This document shows positions 6,941-13,002 of a stretch of 32,060 nucleotides of DNA, one piece after another. Origin of the DNA: a virus; the IMG/VR virus record IMGVR_UViG_3300032087_005722, positions 1-32,060 of that record; one strand, 5' to 3'. The position numbers and the translations under genes are program-made. The notes under the pieces are model-generated. The model did not search any database. It had not been told where the DNA came from and saw only the letters and a list, made by a program, of their open reading frames with translations. How positions within the stretch are numbered: the stretch's first letter is position 1; each line of letters starts with the position of its first letter.

Positions 6941-6970
6941 TTGGGTAGTGAAAGCCCTATCAATACCCAA
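6941..6970. promoter_or_regulatory. Inverted repeat TTGGGTA/TACCCAA
   Basis: Seven-base perfect arms (6941-6947 and 6964-6970) flank 16 bases. There is no T-tract, so it is not a terminator. It lies about 55 bp upstream of the early rightward promoter and could be an operator for the phage repressor or a host regulator. Confidence 0.4.
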
Positions 6971-7025
6971 CTCAACAACAATAACATGAATAAAAGTAAA
7001 CACAAAAAAAATTTAAAAAAAACAC

Positions 7026-7054
7026 TTGACTGTAACATTAATCTACCATATACT
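7026..7054 (+). promoter_or_regulatory. Early rightward sigma70-type promoter
   Basis: TTGACT (7026-7031) and TATACT (7049-7054) are separated by exactly 17 bp, each matching the consensus at five of six positions. Transcription would start near 7061, about 26 bases ahead of the 25-aa gene and its GGAGGT ribosome site. It is one of the two best promoters in the window by eye. Confidence 0.75.
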
Positions 7055-7086
7055 AATAGTATCTTAACAAAAGCGGAGGTATTAAG

Positions 7087-7164
7087 ATGGAAAAAAACAT
7101 TATTCAAGTAACTGATAATTATGGTTATGATGTAGCAACAAACAAAATAGTATTACTAGGATAG
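7087..7164 (+). CDS. Micropeptide, 25 aa, first early gene
   Basis: A 25-codon frame with an excellent ribosome site (GCGGAGGT, eight bases before ATG) directly behind the early promoter. The product MEKNIIQVTDNYGYDVATNK ends five residues later. It resembles the start of the next gene (V-T-D-x-Y-G ... D-V-[AS]-T), so it may be a shortened duplicate or a leader peptide. Size makes function uncertain, but the expression signals are better than for most genes here. Confidence 0.55.
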   Translation: MEKNIIQVTDNYGYDVATNKIVLLG

Positions 7165-7194
7165 GATAGGAATAATAAAAAATAAGGTGAGACA

Positions 7195-7368
7195 ATGAAT
7201 AAAGAAATGAAAAGATATTACGTTACTGATTATTATGGAAATTGCTTAGATGTTTCCACACACGAAACAGACTTAAGCCAAAGAGTAAAATGCTTAGACA
7301 ACGACACAGACGAGTTCATCTATGTAAATGGGTGGGACGTTGAATGGGAAGTTTGGGAAGCTGAATAA
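7195..7368 (+). CDS. Small early protein, 57 aa
   Basis: Start ATG 7195 follows AATAAGGTGA. The protein begins MNKEMKRYYVTDYYGNCLDV and has a Trp/Asp/Glu-rich acidic C terminus (NGWDVEWEVWEAE). The N-terminal V-T-D-Y-Y-G pattern is shared with the 25-aa gene upstream. No known domain. Small acidic early phage proteins often bind and inhibit host enzymes; for this one that is only a possibility. Confidence 0.65.
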   Translation: MNKEMKRYYVTDYYGNCLDVSTHETDLSQRVKCLDNDTDEFIYVNGWDVEWEVWEAE

Positions 7369-7401
7369 GAATAAAAAAAATAAATAAATAAGGTGATAAA
7401 A

Positions 7402-7659
7402 ATGAAAATTAAATACATAGCAACGGCTAAAGAATGGCGTGATAAAGTTAACGGCAATAGTTATTTTTCTGTTCAAGTTAAAAACCTAGAAAATGGAAAG
7501 ATTATCTATATGCCATATCAATATGGTTACGGCAATCACTTTGAAGATGAAGTTAAAAAGTTATTAAATTTAAATGGTTATAACAGTTCTTTACCAATAG
7601 AGTTTATTAAAATTGAAAATTGCCTTAAAAGAGATGTTATAGCGTGGGGTTTAGAATGA
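7402..7659 (+). CDS. Early protein, 85 aa
   Basis: I use ATG 7402, spaced correctly from AAGGTGA; an in-frame GTG at 7393 lies within that ribosome site. The protein has an alternating beta-like N terminus (KIKYIATAKEWRDKVNGNSY, then FSVQV) and a Tyr-rich middle (YMPYQYGYGNHFE). I recall proteins with the W-R-D-K-x-N-G-N-S-Y-F pattern in many phages, without known function. The stop overlaps the next ATG (ATGA). Confidence 0.75.
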   Translation: MKIKYIATAKEWRDKVNGNSYFSVQVKNLENGKIIYMPYQYGYGNHFEDEVKKLLNLNGYNSSLPIEFIKIENCLKRDVIAWGLE

Positions 7660-8234
7660 ATAAAGAAAAAGAAAAAACAAAAGAATTAGTAACTATTGAC
7701 TTTGGCGGTTTCTATGAGACGTTAGCCGATGAAGCTATAAAACAGCGCATGTTTAATGAATATGGAAATATTAATAAATATGAATCATATGACGATCAAC
7801 CGTGGGAAGTTATTGAAAAATATGAAACACAAGAAAATCTAAACAAGGCGTATGATGATTACTGCATAGATTATTGTGAATATTTACAAAAATGGATAAG
7901 CAAAAATCTTAATGTAGAAATTTCTATACAATTTAGTGAGCTATGGAGTCCAAGAGAGTACAATTATCAAACAGATCAAATAGACGCTCATATAAGCATA
8001 AAAGACTTGAATAAATTGTATGAAGCAATAAGAAGCAATAAAGAATTCTGCAAGGAATTTATAGAAACAATAGAAAAAAATACAACTTCTTGTGATGGAT
8101 ATATGGCATTTTATAATAAAGATCAAGTTTTAAATGAAAATAAACATAATATGCTTTTTAGAAATATTTTCGATTTTATTTGTAGCAAAGTAGATGAAAT
8201 ACACTGCTATTATGAGATAGTTGAAGGATACTAA
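7656..8234 (+). CDS. Early protein, 192 aa, phage-type hypothetical
   Basis: ATG 7656 overlaps the preceding TGA, so translation is coupled; the frame is open four codons further upstream but lacks a better start. The protein is acidic and Tyr-rich. The segment S-P-R-E-Y-N-Y-Q-T-D-Q-I (about 103-114) matches a pattern I recognise from hypothetical proteins of many tailed phages (S-P-[KR]-x-Y-N-[FY]-x-T-D). Function is unknown to me. No membrane segment or catalytic motif is evident. Confidence 0.8.
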   Translation: MNKEKEKTKELVTIDFGGFYETLADEAIKQRMFNEYGNINKYESYDDQPWEVIEKYETQENLNKAYDDYCIDYCEYLQKWISKNLNVEISIQFSELWSPREYNYQTDQIDAHISIKDLNKLYEAIRSNKEFCKEFIETIEKNTTSCDGYMAFYNKDQVLNENKHNMLFRNIFDFICSKVDEIHCYYEIVEGY

Positions 8235-8258
8235 TTAACAAAAAAATAAGGTGATAAA

Positions 8259-8417
8259 ATGAATACAGAAAAAATTAAACATAATGGGCATATAATTATC
8301 TCGGACATAATTGATAATCAACTAATTAAAAAACGTTATATTGGTTACTCAATAATAGAGTGTAAAAAAATGTTCAAAGCATATATTAATGATAAAGAAT
8401 ATAAATTAAATAAATAA
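8259..8417 (+). CDS. Small early protein, 52 aa
   Basis: ATG 8259 sits behind AATAAGGTGATAAA. The product starts MNTEKIKHNGHIIISDIIDN and is basic at its C terminus (F-K-A-Y-I-N-D-K-E-Y-K-L-N-K), with the pattern G-Y-S-I-I-E-C-K-K-M-F-K seen in short phage proteins. Spacing to both neighbours and the repeated leader support a real gene. Function unknown. Confidence 0.65.
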   Translation: MNTEKIKHNGHIIISDIIDNQLIKKRYIGYSIIECKKMFKAYINDKEYKLNK

Positions 8418-8426
8418 GGCGAAATT

Positions 8427-8681
8427 ATGAACAATAAATATTATGTAAGCATGACTGATAATTTTTTAAGTGGGTGGGGTCTAGCTGAAGGTAAAATAAA
8501 CAAATACATTGTTGAATGTAACAGTTATGAACAAGCTAAAATAATTGAAAATAATGCAAGAAAAAGATCTGAAATGAAATATATAAGTATATGCATTAAC
8601 AAGCCTTGTTATAATTCACAAAAATATATATCTACTTATAGACTTTTTAATGAATTAGGAGATGTTTGGACAAATAAATAA
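8427..8681 (+). CDS. Early protein, 84 aa
   Basis: ATG 8427 follows AAGGCGA. The sequence N-K-Y-Y-V-S-M-T-D-N-F-L-S-G-W-G followed by I-V-E-C-N-S-Y-E-Q-A belongs to a type I have seen often in phage genomes as an uncharacterised protein. Ten bases separate it from the 52-aa gene. It looks soluble and slightly basic. Confidence 0.75.
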   Translation: MNNKYYVSMTDNFLSGWGLAEGKINKYIVECNSYEQAKIIENNARKRSEMKYISICINKPCYNSQKYISTYRLFNELGDVWTNK

Positions 8682-8695
8682 ATAAGGAAAATAAA

Positions 8696-9100
8696 ATGAA
8701 TATAGAAATAACTAAAAAACAGATAGATAGTTTATCATGGACAAGCGGTAGAAGCATTGTCATAAATCAGTGGCCAAGATTTGAAATATTCAAAAATAGT
8801 ATTGAAAAAATAGATGAATTTACAAATGATGAATGGAAGTATATCAATTGTTTACCAGTCAAGGACACAAATTTTCCTATTGATTTAATTGATTTAAATA
8901 TAAAAAAAATTGAATATTTTAAAAAAAATTATCCCGATAAAAATTGTAATCTATTTTGGTATGACGATAAACTTCATTTAATTTTAGCTTATAATTACTA
9001 CATAAAAAAAGGATATGATTGCCTACCTATGTGGGACACTGAATATTTAAATAATAAATGGGATAGCGGCTCAGTGTTATTAATTAAAAATTTATATTAA
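8696..9100 (+). CDS. Early protein, 134 aa
   Basis: Start ATG 8696 follows AAGGAAAATAAA. The protein is Trp/Tyr/Asp-rich and contains W-T-S-G-R-S-I-V-I-N-Q-W near the N terminus (about 15-26). No family recognised, no membrane segment. It is transcribed with the rest of the early cluster. Confidence 0.75.
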   Translation: MNIEITKKQIDSLSWTSGRSIVINQWPRFEIFKNSIEKIDEFTNDEWKYINCLPVKDTNFPIDLIDLNIKKIEYFKKNYPDKNCNLFWYDDKLHLILAYNYYIKKGYDCLPMWDTEYLNNKWDSGSVLLIKNLY

Positions 9101-9131
9101 ATAAAAGAAAATAAAAATAAGGTGGTAAAAA

Positions 9132-9380
9132 ATGAATAATAACAACAAACTCAAAACGCTAAACATAGGCTTTAATAACTTTGTGCCTCTAGATAGGATA
9201 ATTGCCGTTGTAGATCATGACTCAAAGTCAATTAAGAAAACAATAAAAATAGCAAAAGAACAAAAACAATTATATGACGCAGGTAAGGATAAGGACATTG
9301 AAAGTGTAATCATTTTTGATACTGGACAAGTGGTTCTATCCTCAATAAGGGTGGCAACACTTTTAAAAAGAGTAAGTTAA
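9132..9380 (+). CDS. Early protein, 82 aa, possible DUF370-like
   Basis: ATG 9132 sits behind AATAAGGTGGTAAAA. The layout, an N-terminal I-G-F-N-N-F-V-P-L-D-R-I-I-A-V-V, a lysine-rich helix (AKEQKQLYDAGKDKD) and S-V-I-I-F-D-T-G-Q-V-V-L-S-S-I, recalls the DUF370/RemA-type fold (I-G-F-G-N-x-V-x-x-x-R-[IV]-[IV]-A-[IV] ... D-x-G-x-V-x-L-S). In Bacillus RemA is a DNA-binding regulator. The match is by eye and covers both conserved blocks, so I rate it likely. A regulator at the end of the early operon is plausible. Confidence 0.7.
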   Translation: MNNNNKLKTLNIGFNNFVPLDRIIAVVDHDSKSIKKTIKIAKEQKQLYDAGKDKDIESVIIFDTGQVVLSSIRVATLLKRVS

Positions 9381-9414
9381 TTGATAAAATATAAATCTAA
9401 AAATAAGGTGAGAG

Positions 9415-9678
9415 ATGGAAAATACAGAAGACAAGCAACTGCAAGAAACTAGAGACATATACAATAACGCTAAATTTTTTGTCGATATTCACAACTCATA
9501 TAAATCATTATTAAACCTTTTCACTCATATGGAAACCGATTATTTACGTCAGTGTAATCGATTAAATTACACAGAATTACAAGTTAAAACCAAAGCTTTT
9601 TACCACACAACTCAAATTTTTAATGAGGCAAAATTAAAACTTTTGAAATTAAAAATGTTTACTCAGCATAAAGAATAA
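9415..9678 (+). CDS. Early helical protein, 87 aa
   Basis: ATG 9415 follows AATAAGGTGAGAG. The product appears all-helical and polar, with a likely amphipathic helix pair; no domain recognised. It is the last gene of the early cluster and converges with the integrase gene across 54 bp of A/T-rich DNA in which I see no terminator hairpin. Confidence 0.7.
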   Translation: MENTEDKQLQETRDIYNNAKFFVDIHNSYKSLLNLFTHMETDYLRQCNRLNYTELQVKTKAFYHTTQIFNEAKLKLLKLKMFTQHKE

Positions 9679-9732
9679 AATAAACTAAACAAACAGAATA
9701 AATAAAACACAAAACAAATAAATAATTTTCAT

Positions 9733-10686
9733 TCATATATTTTTTACCGTTTTGAGTTTTTTAAATTCTTTAGTTATTAGTGTCTCACTGTTTGAGTAAT
9801 AGATACTTGTCATATGAGAGCTACTATGTCCAACATACTTGCTCACCGCTTCAAGCGAAAATCCTTGTGCCAATGCATTAGAAATAAAAGCTTTTCTTAA
9901 ATCGGAAAATTTAAACTTTTGGGTGTGCTTGTAATCTTTCTTTGAAAAGCGATACCAATAATTAAGAAGTAATTGAGTGCTACGATAGGGAAAAATAAAT
10001 TGTTTGTCATAATATGGAATAGATTTTAAAATTTGTCTGGCAGTCTCATTAAGAATAATTGTTCGGCCTTGCCCTTTATTAACTGAAAAACTTGGAATAT
10101 ATAACTTAGTCTCTTTTTCGTTATAATGCTTGTGCTTGATTCTGTGCAATTCTTGTAGCCTCACGCCTGTGGAATATAAAAAAATAACAGTGTAATAAAG
10201 CTTCATCACGCTACTATCTTTATGTTGTTCCAACTTTCTTCTTCCTTTTGTTGTGTCTACAGCTAATGATTGCTTTATTTTTTTTTTGAAATATAAAATT
10301 TGATCTTCTGTAACTGTTTGAGTCTTTGGTTTTGGCTTTGCCGATAATCGATCATTGAATACAACTTCTTTATCTAGGTAAGTATTTAAATAAAGAAACG
10401 ATAAATAACGTTTAAATATACTAAAAGTTATTTTTGCGTGGCTTTGTGAGTACTTATTTTGCAACTTGCCCTTAAAATCCTCTACAATCGCATAATTTAT
10501 TTTATCAATGTGTAAAGCTTCTGGCATTAACATTTTAATGTTTTGAATAGCTGTATAAGCATGTTTTTTTGTTGCTTGTGTTATTTTTGTACTTTCTTGA
10601 TATTCTTTTACAAAAAATATATCTATTAACACATTAAAATGCCTAGAAGTGTCTTCAATTTTCTTTTTCTTGAATATATTAAACAT
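9733..10686 (-). CDS. int: Tyrosine recombinase/integrase, 317 aa
   Basis: Site-specific recombinase that would integrate the phage into the host chromosome. N-terminal SAM-like arm/core-binding domain (about 12-115) and C-terminal catalytic domain with R176 (STGVRLQELHRIKH), candidate Lys K204, R264 in FSDLRKAF, H287 in YVGHSS and nucleophile Y296 (IYYS). The usual His of the HxxR box is Ser261, a variation also known in active members. Length is close to typical phage integrases. Its own promoter lies at 10728-10700. No Shine-Dalgarno precedes the ATG. I could not identify an attP core or a tRNA fragment next to it. Confidence 0.93.
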   Translation of the reverse strand: MFNIFKKKKIEDTSRHFNVLIDIFFVKEYQESTKITQATKKHAYTAIQNIKMLMPEALHIDKINYAIVEDFKGKLQNKYSQSHAKITFSIFKRYLSFLYLNTYLDKEVVFNDRLSAKPKPKTQTVTEDQILYFKKKIKQSLAVDTTKGRRKLEQHKDSSVMKLYYTVIFLYSTGVRLQELHRIKHKHYNEKETKLYIPSFSVNKGQGRTIILNETARQILKSIPYYDKQFIFPYRSTQLLLNYWYRFSKKDYKHTQKFKFSDLRKAFISNALAQGFSLEAVSKYVGHSSSHMTSIYYSNSETLITKEFKKLKTVKNI

Positions 10687-10699
10687 GGGCTTGCTTTTT

Positions 10700-10728
10700 A
10701 ATATAATTGAAGGATATTACTATGTCAA
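10700..10728 (-). promoter_or_regulatory. Leftward promoter of the integrase gene
   Basis: On the minus strand TTGACA (10728-10723, perfect) is 17 bp from TATATT (10705-10700). Transcription would begin near 10693, giving a leader of only about seven bases before the integrase ATG. It overlaps the direct repeats at 10722-10740, so a repressor bound there would block it. Confidence 0.75.
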
Positions 10729-10740
10729 ATACATGTCAAA
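10722..10740. repeat. Direct repeats ATGTCAAA, 11-bp period
   Basis: ATGTCAAA occurs at 10722-10729 and 10733-10740, one helical turn apart, over the -35 of the integrase promoter and just upstream of the repressor-like gene promoter. Candidate operator half-sites for the HTH protein, or integrase arm sites. Confidence 0.6.
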
Positions 10741-10746
10741 AAATGC

Positions 10747-10776
10747 TTGTGTTTTTTTATTATAACGTGCTATTAT
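10747..10776 (+). promoter_or_regulatory. Rightward promoter of the HTH gene, leaderless start
   Basis: TTGTGT (10747-10752) and TATTAT (10771-10776) are 18 bp apart. The expected start of transcription falls at about 10783, the A of the HTH gene ATG. There is no Shine-Dalgarno. A leaderless message from a maintenance promoter is also how lambda cI is made from PRM. Confidence 0.55.
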
Positions 10777-10782
10777 TGTTCC

Positions 10783-11064
10783 ATGAAAAAAATATATATT
10801 CACACAATAAACATAGAAAACAGAATGAAAGAAAAAGGATTTAATAAAACTCAACTAGCTGAAATCTTAAACAAAAAATACGGTTTTGAGAGTGGCAGAC
10901 ATAGAATTATGAGGCTAACTAATCCAGTCTATGACGAGAGCAGCCCAGGTTTATTTTACATAGTAGCATTATCAGAGATCTTAGATATGCCAGTTCAGTC
11001 ATTTTTTTACGTTGTTAATAATGAAGCTATCTCAAATAGCATAGCGACGGAAGGGGGTGGATAA
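10783..11064 (+). CDS. XRE-like HTH protein, probable lysogeny repressor, 93 aa
   Basis: Residues 11-47 form a Cro/C1-type helix-turn-helix (N-R-M-K-E-K-G-F-N-K-T-Q-L-A-E-I-L), followed by L-F-Y-I-V-A-L-S-E-I-L-D-M-P-V-Q-S-F-F, the usual fifth helix of XRE domains. It lacks a cleavable C-terminal domain, so it is a short repressor or Cro-type regulator. I start at 10783, not at the upstream frame extension (10747), which would overlap the promoter. Divergent placement from the integrase with shared repeats suggests it governs the lysis-lysogeny choice. Confidence 0.8.
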   Translation: MKKIYIHTINIENRMKEKGFNKTQLAEILNKKYGFESGRHRIMRLTNPVYDESSPGLFYIVALSEILDMPVQSFFYVVNNEAISNSIATEGGG

Positions 11065-11086
11065 CATGTGAATAACTTATATATAA

Positions 11087-11114
11087 CTAAGGCCGTTCTG
11101 GACGACGACCTTAG
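11087..11114 (+). promoter_or_regulatory. GC-rich hairpin upstream of recombination operon
   Basis: CTAAGG (11087-11092) pairs with CCTTAG (11109-11114), with an inner CGT/ACG pair inside. No T-tract follows, so it is not a classic terminator. It lies between the repressor-like gene and the 90-aa gene and stands out from AT-rich surroundings. It may be an operator or a 5' leader structure. Confidence 0.4.
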
Positions 11115-11148
11115 ACGTTAAACAAACTAAGCAAATAGGAGAAAAAAA

Positions 11149-11421
11149 ATGAATATAAAATTTCCCACACTTACTCATGAAAATTATAACATTCAAGAAC
11201 ATTTAAACCAAAAAATAGAATTTATGCTAGCTAATGCATTACTTCTCAAGTACGCAGAACAACTAAATTGTGAACAAAAAGCCGATATATTTTCCGATAT
11301 CATTCACAGCCAACAAGATTGGCTTTGCATTCATGCTCATATTAGCCATGAAAAAAGCACAAAAATAATAAGCGACTTTGTAGAGGAGAATTATAATCGC
11401 AAATTTGGAGTAGACGTATGA
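11149..11421 (+). CDS. Hypothetical protein, 90 aa
   Basis: ATG 11149 follows AGGAG with eight bases between. A mostly helical small protein with several His residues (HSQQDWLCIHAHISHE); I see no metal-binding pattern that I trust and no known domain. It is the first gene of the recombination/replication operon and overlaps the next gene by four bases (ATGA). Confidence 0.75.
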   Translation: MNIKFPTLTHENYNIQEHLNQKIEFMLANALLLKYAEQLNCEQKADIFSDIIHSQQDWLCIHAHISHEKSTKIISDFVEENYNRKFGVDV

Positions 11422-12275
11422 ATCAAACAACAACAAAAAAAGAAACAAAACAACTTACATTTAATGATTTCTCAACTATCGAATCGTTAAGATATAACAA
11501 AAACGTGAAAATGAAATACCACTACAACGGAGAAGACTTTACGTTTGAAAGTGATGAATTTTTCTACGAATGGTGTCATAGAGCAGACATTACAGTAAAA
11601 CAAGAAAGTGCAGAATACTTGGATAAGGAAACAAACATATATTACAACAATGGTTGCTCACCATACTACGAGGAATTACCCACATTTTTTCATGTTCTGC
11701 CAAATACTATTAAATCAATTAAAGAAAACTCTATAAGGTTTTTCATACATCAACTAATTAAGTTTTATCAAGCTGATTATCCTACTAACATACCCAATAT
11801 TCAGCAGGAATGGAGAGATTATGCAGAGAAAATGCTAAATTTGATTGATTTTTATAAAAAGAAAATAACAAAAAATGATGTTCAAATACATAAAATAGAA
11901 ACTGAAAAATCTATTTTTTATTTAAAAATTAAATTATCAGTCAACGTTAAAAACATTTTAAAAATATTGCTAGGAAGCTATCCACGACGATTTAAAAATC
12001 ATTTTAACACGCTTGCAGACAACGCTTTCTTAAATTATTTTTGGAAAAATACTGAAATGTACGATTTTGCTGAATTAGCAGCACTTAGAAATCTAAATGA
12101 ATTGATTTTAGAAAGTGACGATTTTGGCAGAATTGAAATAAGCCCAGAAAGGGCATATGAAAATTATAAAGATGTTTGTCTTGGCGAAATGGGTAATGCG
12201 GACTGGATAGCTTTTGTGAAGTCTTGTCATAGCAACTACAATTATATAAATCCAAGAACAAATAAAAACAAATAA
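11418..12275 (+). CDS. Hypothetical protein, 285 aa
   Basis: No family recognised. The N-terminal 60 residues look like a small beta-rich module (MKYHYNGEDFTFESDEFF). The remainder is helical and aromatic-rich with K-I-K-L-S-V-N-V-K-N-I-L-K-I-L-L around residues 170-185. It is translationally coupled to the 90-aa gene and precedes the annealing protein by 13 bp, so a part in recombination or replication is likely by context only. Confidence 0.75.
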   Translation: MNQTTTKKETKQLTFNDFSTIESLRYNKNVKMKYHYNGEDFTFESDEFFYEWCHRADITVKQESAEYLDKETNIYYNNGCSPYYEELPTFFHVLPNTIKSIKENSIRFFIHQLIKFYQADYPTNIPNIQQEWRDYAEKMLNLIDFYKKKITKNDVQIHKIETEKSIFYLKIKLSVNVKNILKILLGSYPRRFKNHFNTLADNAFLNYFWKNTEMYDFAELAALRNLNELILESDDFGRIEISPERAYENYKDVCLGEMGNADWIAFVKSCHSNYNYINPRTNKNK

Positions 12276-12288
12276 AAGGAGTATTAAA

Positions 12289-12984
12289 ATGACTAAACAA
12301 GAAAATCAATTCAAAAAATTACAAGATATTAACGTCGATAAGTATAGGGAAAAAAAGGGCAGGTTTGATTATCTATCTTGGGCAATAGCACTACGAGAAC
12401 TAAAAAAAATATATCCTACTGCTACATTTGAAGTTATTAAATATGATAACAAGCCATACTGTAAGACTGAAACTGGGTATTTTGTGGAGGTAGCCGTTAC
12501 AGTAAATGACGTTACACAATCACAAATACATCCGGTATTAGATAATGCTAACAGACCCATAGTTAAACCAAATTGCTTTGAAATTAACACGTCAATTCAA
12601 AGATGCCTGGCTAAGGCCATAGCACTTCATGGGCTTGGGCTTTCACTGTTTGCAGGAGAGGATCTTGAGCAATACGACGAGAAAAAAACTACTGCAAAGC
12701 CAGCAACACAAAACACGCCAAATATCGATTACAGTAAAAGTGTAAAAGTGGAGCAACAGCCTAACGATGATTATTGGGGTGATGCGGTAATTCCAGAGAC
12801 TAACTTCGATTTTGATGACAATTCAAAGCCTAAATTAGCAGAAGAAAATAAAGATAAAAATAATATCCAAAACCCTGCAACTGAAAAACAACTTGCTTTA
12901 TTAAGAAAAAAAGGTGTAATCTCTGATACTGATATTGTTACAAAGCAGGAAGCATCTGTATTAATCGGTAACATGTTCAAATAA
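12289..12984 (+). CDS. Single-strand annealing protein, Sak/DUF1071 type, 231 aa
   Basis: Residues about 15-128 match the DUF1071/Sak family: F-D-Y-L-S-W-A-I-A-L-R-E-L-K-K-I-Y-P (26-43), K-P-Y (55-57), a V-E-V-A-V-T-V strand, V-L-D-N-A-N-R (83-89) and R-C-L-A-K-A-I-A-L-H-G-L-G-L (105-118), ending F-A-G-E-D-L. The family anneals complementary strands during phage recombination and repair. A low-complexity linker leads to a C-terminal module (about 196-231, A-T-E-K-Q-L-A-L-L-R-K-K-G-V and T-K-Q-E-A-S-V-L-I) common at the ends of phage DNA-binding proteins. The ribosome site is AAAGGAG. Confidence 0.88.
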   Translation: MTKQENQFKKLQDINVDKYREKKGRFDYLSWAIALRELKKIYPTATFEVIKYDNKPYCKTETGYFVEVAVTVNDVTQSQIHPVLDNANRPIVKPNCFEINTSIQRCLAKAIALHGLGLSLFAGEDLEQYDEKKTTAKPATQNTPNIDYSKSVKVEQQPNDDYWGDAVIPETNFDFDDNSKPKLAEENKDKNNIQNPATEKQLALLRKKGVISDTDIVTKQEASVLIGNMFK

Positions 12985-13002
12985 ATAAAAAAGGATTTCA
13001 GT

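Larger units (their letters stand above)
6756..7086. promoter_or_regulatory. Divergent control region between packaging and early operons
   Basis: This 331-bp stretch separates the leftward small-terminase gene from the rightward early cluster. It holds the rightward promoter at 7026-7054, an inverted repeat at 6941-6970, a shorter CACATA/TATGTG inverted pair around 6821-6856, and TATATATA runs near 6886. A leftward ORF at 6904-7107 crosses the promoter and has a hydrophobic low-information translation; I do not count it as a gene. Confidence 0.6.

Noticed and set aside
6904-7107. Leftward 67-aa hydrophobic ORF
   Set aside because: It runs over the early rightward promoter and into the 25-aa gene, has a low-complexity Leu/Phe translation and no ribosome site.
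10747-10782. Upstream extension of the HTH gene
   Set aside because: The extension would cover the -35/-10 region and starts without a ribosome site; ATG 10783 fits the promoter and the domain better.
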